In this document: piece by piece, positions 60,520-64,000 of the stretch
Layout: the number at the start of each line of letters is the position of its first letter
Numbering within the stretch: position 1 is the stretch's first letter
NCBI RefSeq assembly: GCF_020382885.2
Contig: NC_058506.1
Coordinates: forward strand, 22,654,318-22,718,317
DNA: 64,000 nt
Direction of reading: 5' to 3'
Source: Scatophagus argus
Taxonomy: Eukaryota > Chordata > Actinopteri > Scatophagidae
The notes under the pieces: model-generated
What the model was told of the DNA's origin: nothing
Databases searched by the model: none
Seen by the model: only the letters and a program-made list of their open reading frames with translations
Translations under genes and position numbers: made by a program

Positions 60520-60645
60520 AAATTTTGAGGTACTTGTACTTTACTTGAATATTAATACTTTTACTCCACCGCAGTTCAGAAATTCTACTTTTTACTTTAC
60601 TGCTTTTATTTTAAAACTTAACTTACTTTGCACGTTTAGTTTAAC
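60520..60645. repeat. Dispersed repeat, AGTACTTTTACT family (well-preserved copy)
   Basis: gaggtacttgtactttactt, tacttttactccaccgcagt, aattctactttttactttac and acttaacttactttgcac appear in the order I know from the percomorph consensus. Confidence 0.65.
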
Positions 60646-61130
60646 GTGACAAAAATAAATAGCGAAGTAATGTTACTGATTTAAATAAAACTTTATTGAT
60701 CCCCGAGGAGAAATTCACAAGCTGATGACAGATGATAAACTACAGGAAGAAGTTAGACTAAATCACAACGAGAATCCGATAATAAACTTTATTCTGCACG
60801 AGGAGGAATTTTCTTTTGGTACTTAAAAAGATTAAATACAGTAACAGAGTATTTTCCACCGTGATACTGCTGTTTTAGTATAAAATCCGAGTCTTCTTCT
60901 TGCAGCTGATGGGACTTTGAGTTTTGTTTGACGTGATGATGATGAGGATGATGATGATGATGATGATGAGGATTGGTTCATTACGTTATTTTCAACATAT
61001 TTTGGCTGTGCTTTTATTTTGTGGCTACTCATTTATTTCCTGTGTTGGTCATCAGACGACGCTTTAATAAATGAAATGTTTGACCTGTGACTGACAGCGA
61101 GCGGAAATGAGAAGGGAGAAGTGGATGGAG

Positions 61131-61208
61131 GGTGACGGGTGGAGGGTGACGGGTGGAGGGTGGAGGGTGACGGGCGGAGGGTGACGGGCGGAGGGTGGAG
61201 GGTGACGC
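61131..61208. repeat. G-rich minisatellite upstream of cdx1
   Basis: Repeats built from gggtgacgggtggagg and gggcggagggtgga. The many GGG runs on the plus strand could form G-quadruplexes. Confidence 0.8.
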
Positions 61209-61365
61209 GGACCTGCCGTCTCGCTGACTGACGACATGTTAGTCTTTTTGTCGACTCTTTGCCGTCATTTGTTGGTTTGTCTCGACTCCTTTGATGGCGG
61301 CCTTTGAAGTGCAGCAGCGGGCTGTCAGTCATGCAAATGGAGGCCGAGAGAGAAGAGACTGCAGG

Positions 61366-61397
61366 CCGGGGGAGGAGGGGGGAGGAGGGGGGAGGAG
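61366..61397 (+). promoter_or_regulatory. GGGGGAGGA tandem G-tract, quadruplex-prone
   Basis: Three successive runs of five or six G separated by AGGA about 0.4 kb upstream of the cdx1 ATG. A second G-rich run is at 61545-61571. Structure potential is clear; function is inference. Confidence 0.5.
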
Positions 61398-61798
61398 GTC
61401 GGGTGCTGCTCCACTCTATTTCTAGTTTAATTCAGTGGACAAAAATTCTGGTGGTGACATTTATGTTTGTGATGGCTGTGGGGATGAAGAGGATGAAGAG
61501 CAGGTGAAGTGAGGAAGAGTGTGAGAGGAAGAATGTGAGACAGAGGAGGGGGAGGGAGGAGGGAGGGAGGGAGATAAGAGCAATAAAAGTGCTCATGTGA
61601 CTGCAGCAGCTTTTAACGTGCGGCTGATGGAGAAGCCACACACTCACACAGAGGACAGGTGGAGGTGTGGACAGGTAGGCCAGACAGACACGCGCTGAAG
61701 CTCACTTTACCTGTAGGTCAGGTGAGAGCAGGTGAGAGGGGGGAGAGAGAGGCAGGCTGGATCCGCACTATGCTGAGGGAGTCCCCTCGCCTGGAAAG

Positions 61799-62294
61799 AT
61801 GTACGTGAGCTACCTGCAGCTGGATAAGGACCCCGCCATGTACCCGCACCAGAACCCGGTCACCCGCCACCCGGGCCTCAGCCTCAGCCCGCAGAACTTC
61901 GCGGTCCCCGCCCCGCCGCAGTACTCAGACTTCGCCGGCTACCACCACCACCACCACGGCATCAACAACGACCTGCACGCGGCTCAGCAGGCCGGGCCGG
62001 GTGCGGGCGGGTGGAGCCCGGCCTACCCGCCTCCCCCACCGCCCACACGGGACGACTGGTCGTCCCATCACTACGTCGCTGCGGCCGCGGCAGCCGCAGC
62101 CGGCGGTGGCCCCGCGGCGTCCACCGTGCCGGGCCCCACGCTGGGATTCAGCCCGCCCGAGTTCCCCGGGCAGCCACCCGCGCTGCTGCCCGCGTCTCTG
62201 AACGCGTCTGCGGGACAGCTGTCCCCCGGGTCCCCGCAGAGGAGGAACCCTTATGAGTGGATACGACGCAGCTCCGCACCGCCAAGCAACCCCA
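61799..62294 (+). CDS. cdx1: Caudal-type homeobox transcription factor, first coding exon (partial)
   Basis: Posterior patterning and gut transcription factor. The first exon encodes 165 residues plus one base, then a donor (ccca followed by gtaaga) at 62295. The start [16 protein letters not shown] matches fish cdx1 (MYVSYLLDKD-type). Then come [20 protein letters not shown] and [13 protein letters not shown], including the conserved YEW(M/I)RR motif that precedes the homeodomain. Low-complexity runs include five His near residue 49 and eight Ala. The homeobox exons lie beyond the window, since no KTRTKDKYRVVYTDHQ-like text follows. cdx4 is less likely because of the N-terminal sequence. The a/b status cannot be decided. 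The segment upstream is G-rich. Confidence 0.85.
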
Positions 62295-63217
62295 GTAAGA
62301 ACTCATGTTTGAAAGCTAAATCTGCTGATGATGTTTTGATATTTCTGTGACATCTTTGGGTAGAAATAATTAATTAATTCTGTAGAACTTTGCGTGTTTA
62401 TTCAAAAAAAAAAAAACTCCCACAGTGAACCTGTTTGGACCCGGTTTGGTTGGACGTTACAGTGTGAGACGGGCTTCCTGTCACGGTTACACTGCGGGTT
62501 TCTCCTTAAAACAAAAACTGTTTAACATTTTAATGTGAGTCTGATAGCGGACTGATACTCAAATGTGACCGCATGTGCAGCCAGACAGCAGCTTCACTTT
62601 GGACGTGCAGGTCCGTCAGGACTCAACGGCAACAAGAAGGAGAAGAAGAATACTGTTAATAATTAGAATAATAACAATAACAACAATAATGTTAATAATT
62701 AGAATAATAACAAGAATAAGAACAGTAATAATAATAATAATAATAATAATAATCATCATCATCTGGGGTTGGGGATCAATAACGGATCGTCTCATCTCTT
62801 CTTCTCAATAATTTCCCAGTTGTATCAAGTTTCTTTATTGTTACTGAACTGTTAAACTTAAACGCCTTAAACTTAAATTCACTTTTCCTTTTGTTGTTGT
62901 TTTTTATTTTATTTTATTTCTCCTAATTCATTTCATTTGAAGTGGCCTGATCCTAACTGTAGTCACGTGGTCGTGGAGGTCCGACGGCCCGTCTCGTTTC
63001 TGTCAGGCCTGTGAGATGAGACGTGAAGCCCGCTGCTGTTCAGGCTCTCACGTTCCCAGCGCGTCCCGGCTCGGCCTGCCGCGGATCAGACGTGTGAAGC
63101 CGGTTTGAAGCCGTTGTCGTGTAAATGGACCCCCGCTGGACGGGACTCCGGCGGCTCGGCTCGGCCTTTGTCCTCCGCTTGTCTCAGGGCGGAGTTTACA
63201 AGACACTTTGAAGTGTG

Positions 63218-63250
<33 letters not shown>

Positions 63251-64000
63251 TTTCTCGAGCTTCACCTGGAGTTTTGTTTTTAGGTTTTGAAGTACTCAGA
63301 TATTTCACTGAAGTAAAAGTACTAAACTCCGTGTTCCTGTCGCTCCTTTCAGCGCAGCTCGGAGGCTTTAAGGAGTTTTTTCAGCTGAACAAGACAAGGT
63401 TTGCTTCAGTTTGTCTCAAACATCTGGCAGACTGATGTCCACCTCTGAGACGCGGTGCACGACCACAAAAATAAATCAAAACGAATATTAAAGTACCTGG
63501 AATTTGTACTTCAGTGCAGTACTTGAGTAGCTTCACGCACGCTGCAGTTTATTCTGCACTGATGTGGATTAATCCGCTAATGAAAGTAGTCCCCATGAAG
63601 GCACTGAACATGTTTTAAAAATCAGATCTTCTCCGTGAGGTTTGGCTCACGGGCTCGGAGCGGAGAGCCGCAGACAGGAAGTCAGGACTCAGGGACCACC
63701 GCAGGTGGTTTTATGGCTGCAGGGCCGGACATGTGACCTCACGGTAAAACATTTTTTCTCAAGGTTGACTTGAATAACGGACTTTGACTGACTCGGTTAT
63801 CTTTCAGGGAGAGCAGAGTTTCCCGCTCATGTTTATTGGCCTGTTGGGACGTGAAGTCCCAGCTGCTCCACTTTACGGGAAGGTCAAAAACAAAGGTGTC
63901 TCTGGTCGAGCGGGACGCCGCGGACACGTCCTCAGGAGACAAAGCGGGTCTTTAAAGGACTTCTTTTCCACAGATGAAAAGCGTTCAGTGACAGCTTGTG
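62295..64000. other. Start of cdx1 intron 1
   Basis: Intron sequence to the window end with no further exon seen. It has an A-rich/ATA-rich tract near 62650-62760, a TG tract at about 63221-63248, and fragments of the AGTACTTTTACT family at about 63290-63320 and 63485-63545. Confidence 0.6.

Larger units (their letters stand above)
58235..61798. other. Intergenic region between taf9 and cdx1 (divergent)
   Basis: The taf9 promoter must lie in the first few hundred bases (58235 onward, CpG-rich, no TATA). Next come AGTACTTTTACT-family repeats at 58420-58570 and 60520-60645, a 19-bp minisatellite at 59452-59551, AT-rich DNA with (AT)n and (ATT)n at 59640-60500, a GAT tract near 60934-60969, and G-rich tracts from 61131. 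The last ~250 bp carry the cdx1 5' UTR and promoter, including gcaataaaagtg near 61579. I see no coding exon. Confidence 0.6.

Overview
This is nuclear DNA of a bony fish, most likely a spiny-rayed (percomorph) teleost. All genes have GT-AG introns. Their proteins match vertebrate families closely, CA/TG microsatellites are dense, and several dispersed repeats resemble ones I know from percomorph genomes. I see no prokaryotic, viral or plasmid features. The species cannot be named from the sequence alone.

Layout, left to right. (1) 1-5333, minus strand: 5' part of a nicotinic acetylcholine receptor alpha9/alpha10-type gene, cut by the window edge inside the Cys-loop exon. (2) 8779-16997, plus: siah2, a RING E3 ligase in three coding exons (324 aa). 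(3) 20676-23141, minus: rbmx2, a spliceosome-associated RRM protein in six coding exons (356 aa). (4) 24474-33156, plus: ap4m1, the mu subunit of AP-4, in fifteen coding exons (441 aa), head-to-head with rbmx2. (5) 35223-50607, plus: arrb2, beta-arrestin 2, in sixteen coding exons (407 aa), with an 8-kb first intron and a long 3' UTR. (6) 54021-58234, minus: taf9, a TFIID/SAGA histone-fold subunit in seven coding exons (244 aa). (7) 61799-62294, plus: first coding exon of a caudal homeobox gene, cdx1-like, running off the window before its homeobox.

I assembled the spliced reading frames by hand. Every exon junction keeps frame, and the lengths of the complete proteins are near those of the human proteins. 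The genes do not form an operon or a common pathway. They are ordinary neighbours, and only the rbmx2/ap4m1 pair plausibly shares a promoter region.

Between and inside the genes lie transposon remnants: a nearly intact non-autonomous hAT element with perfect termini and target duplication in ap4m1 intron 6, a foldback element near 18.8 kb, a decayed Tc1 copy with an adjacent tRNA-derived SINE in taf9 intron 5, a second SINE and a hAT transposase fragment in arrb2, a LINE 3' fragment in siah2 intron 1, and many copies of dispersed percomorph-type repeats. The pattern I find most interesting concerns splicing. Dinucleotide repeats sit repeatedly on splice sites, with (CA)n just after donors and (TG)n just before acceptors, and one ap4m1 intron has both. 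I found no clear sign of an undescribed multi-gene system.
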